Below are positions 63,142 to 64,000 of a stretch of 64,000 nucleotides of DNA, one piece after another. Under the pieces are notes generated by a model, which saw nothing but the letters and a program-made list of their open reading frames with translations, was not told the origin of the DNA and did not search any database. The translations under genes were made by a program, and so were the position numbers. This DNA comes from CAWHMN01 sp051001135. GTDB taxonomy: Bacteria > Acidobacteriota > Terriglobia > Terriglobales > Acidobacteriaceae. Within the stretch, counting starts at the first letter, position 1, and each line of letters starts with the position of its first letter. The stretch spans positions 31,674 to 95,673 of the forward strand of contig JBPCNO010000166.1 of assembly GCA_051001135.1 (NCBI GenBank), in the 5' to 3' direction.

Positions 63142-63167
63142 GGATTCTTCGCTTTGCTCAGAATGAC
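63142..63167. repeat. REP-like short repeat between hscA and fdx
   Basis: The 145-nt gap between hscA and fdx contains GGATTCTTCG at 63142-63151, followed by CTTTGCTCAGAATGAC. This resembles a short imperfect palindrome (GATTCTTCGC ... GCTCAGAATGAC) that I recall as dispersed in many Acidobacteriota and other genomes. One copy is present in the window, so the repeat nature rests on memory and not on copies seen here. Confidence 0.45.
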
Positions 63168-63228
63168 GGCGCATTGCATTCACAGGATTAGCGAATTCAA
63201 GCATTTAGTAACAAGAGAAGATACGAAT

Positions 63229-63696
63229 ATGCCAGACGAGACGAAGCAGCACCAGAGCGCGAACGGTCACCAGCCCGACCTGAGCCAGCCAGATTTGACT
63301 CAGCCACCCGGGCCCAACATGGTCCGCGTCACTTTTCAACCGGAGGGCCGCACGGTGGAGTTCGAGTACGGGACCCTGCCCTACGGCCACCACGGCAAGC
63401 CGATGTCCTTCCTCGATGTCGCCGAGCATTTCGACGTCTTCCTCGACCATGCGTGCGGCGGGGTCTGCGCCTGCACTACCTGCCATCTCTACCTCAAGGA
63501 CGGGGCTCCGGGAATCTCCGAGGCCGATGACGACGAGCTGGACCGCATGGATATGGCGCCCGGCCTGCAGTTGAACTCGCGCCTTGGTTGCCAGGCGGTC
63601 ATTACCGGCCCGGGCACTTACGTGGTGGAGATTCCCAAGTGGAACCGCAACTACGTCTCGGAGGGCAAGCCGTTGGCCCTCGCGGAAACCAAGTAG
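63229..63696 (+). CDS. fdx: ISC-type 2Fe-2S ferredoxin
   Basis: The ATG at 63229 gives 155 residues. Residues 1-30 are a Gln/Pro/Asp-rich extension; the adrenodoxin-type domain follows (MVRVTFQPEGRTVEFEY). Cluster cysteines C76-x5-C82-x2-C85 (HACGGVCACTTC) and C121 (SRLGCQA) are conserved, with an extra C80. It supplies electrons for cluster assembly on IscU. It starts 145 nt after hscA, the largest gap in the operon. Confidence 0.95.
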   Translation: MPDETKQHQSANGHQPDLSQPDLTQPPGPNMVRVTFQPEGRTVEFEYGTLPYGHHGKPMSFLDVAEHFDVFLDHACGGVCACTTCHLYLKDGAPGISEADDDELDRMDMAPGLQLNSRLGCQAVITGPGTYVVEIPKWNRNYVSEGKPLALAETK

Positions 63697-63721
63697 ACCT
63701 TACCAGAGGAGCCGGAAGACC

Positions 63722-63940
63722 ATGCCGCCAGAGATCATGTGGAACGATGCCGAGGAGATCGGCATCCAGCTTCAGGAGAAGTATCCCGACCTCGACCCGC
63801 TCACGGTGCGTTTCACGGAGCTGCACAAATATGTGACGGAGTTGCCCGGCTTCGTCGATGTTCCGGGTAATTCGAACGAGTCCAAGCTCGAGGCCATCCA
63901 GATGGCCTGGCACGAGGAGTACAAGGACGCAAAGGGATAG
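63722..63940 (+). CDS. iscX: IscX (Fe-S assembly regulator)
   Basis: This is a 72-residue acidic protein with AGAGGAG upstream of the ATG at 63722. The family pattern is clear: MWNDAEEIGIQLQEKYPDLD, VRFTELHKYV, LPGF, NESKLEAIQMAWHEEY. In E. coli IscX binds IscS and iron and tunes the rate of assembly. It is the last gene of the isc operon, 25 nt after fdx. No clear terminator is visible in the remaining 60 nt. Confidence 0.93.
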   Translation: MPPEIMWNDAEEIGIQLQEKYPDLDPLTVRFTELHKYVTELPGFVDVPGNSNESKLEAIQMAWHEEYKDAKG

Positions 63941-64000
63941 GGATCCCTCCTGCGTAGCACCGTACCCCGGTACCCCCCGTATGAATTCGCTAAATTCCTC

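Noticed and set aside
1..64000. tRNA, rRNA or riboswitch genes
   Set aside because: I looked in the larger gaps (6666-7007, 12038-12437, 19461-19791, 30073-30408, 33808-34347, 57259-57523) and found no T-loop-like or conserved RNA motif that I could support.

Overview
The window looks like a chromosomal segment of an Acidobacteriota bacterium, probably of the Terriglobia/Acidobacteriaceae type. The evidence is gene content: two very large Oar-like TonB-dependent receptors with an N-terminal carboxypeptidase-regulatory-like domain (7008-10376 and 19792-23379), a VWA protein of the acidobacterial kind, an ASPIC/UnbV FG-GAP lipoprotein, exported TPR proteins, BACON-type secreted repeats and many glycoside hydrolases, all in GC-rich DNA. 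The assignment rests on family knowledge, not on a search. I saw no rRNA, tRNA, CRISPR array, transposase or phage gene.

Layout. 1-524 is the 3' end of a glycoside-hydrolase-like gene. 574-6665 is a minus-strand operon: a TIM-barrel/SUMF1-like fusion, a sugar-binding lipoprotein, a histidine kinase and a NarL-type response regulator. It diverges from an Oar-type receptor and a TPR gene (7008-12037), which suggests a carbohydrate-sensing and uptake locus. 12438-16953 is a second signalling module: receiver domain, TonB receptor (frameshifted), YfiR-like protein and CHASE8/HAMP kinase. 17116-19460 holds a frameshifted SDR gene, a DUF1003 membrane protein and another SDR. 19792-24925 pairs a large Oar receptor with a divergent membrane-tethered, ToxR-like candidate regulator. 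24953-33807 holds TPR, ASPIC/UnbV, alpha-galactosidase-like and a symmetric BACON/PQQ-propeller secreted protein. 34348-39692 is an exported sulfatase with a dockerin-like tail, an exported formylglycine-generating enzyme carrying the catalytic cysteine pair, and an exported amidase. 39764-45475 is RecQ plus two exported proteins of unknown role.

45764-49389 is a three-gene unit: a HAD-UbiA fusion, a DprE1-like FAD oxidase and a DprE2-like SDR. It is the clearest candidate pathway here: synthesis of a polyprenyl-phosphoryl pentose (D-arabinose donor) as in mycobacteria, with a phosphatase-like domain fused to the prenyltransferase. 49411-50075 is a VapBC-like toxin-antitoxin pair broken by two indels. 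50261-57258 holds an amidohydrolase, an isoaspartyl peptidase, an SDR, a 2OG-Fe(II) oxygenase, a GH39 glycosidase and a fatty-acyl desaturase.

57438-63940 is a complete ISC iron-sulfur operon in the classical order iscR-iscS-iscU-iscA-hscB-hscA-fdx-iscX, with a good promoter and two tandem palindromes in its leader. A short REP-like sequence sits between hscA and fdx.

Five single-base indels (near 14028, 17820, 17882, 49718 and 50002) break otherwise well-conserved genes. They may be sequencing errors or real decay, and this decides whether three loci are pseudogenes.
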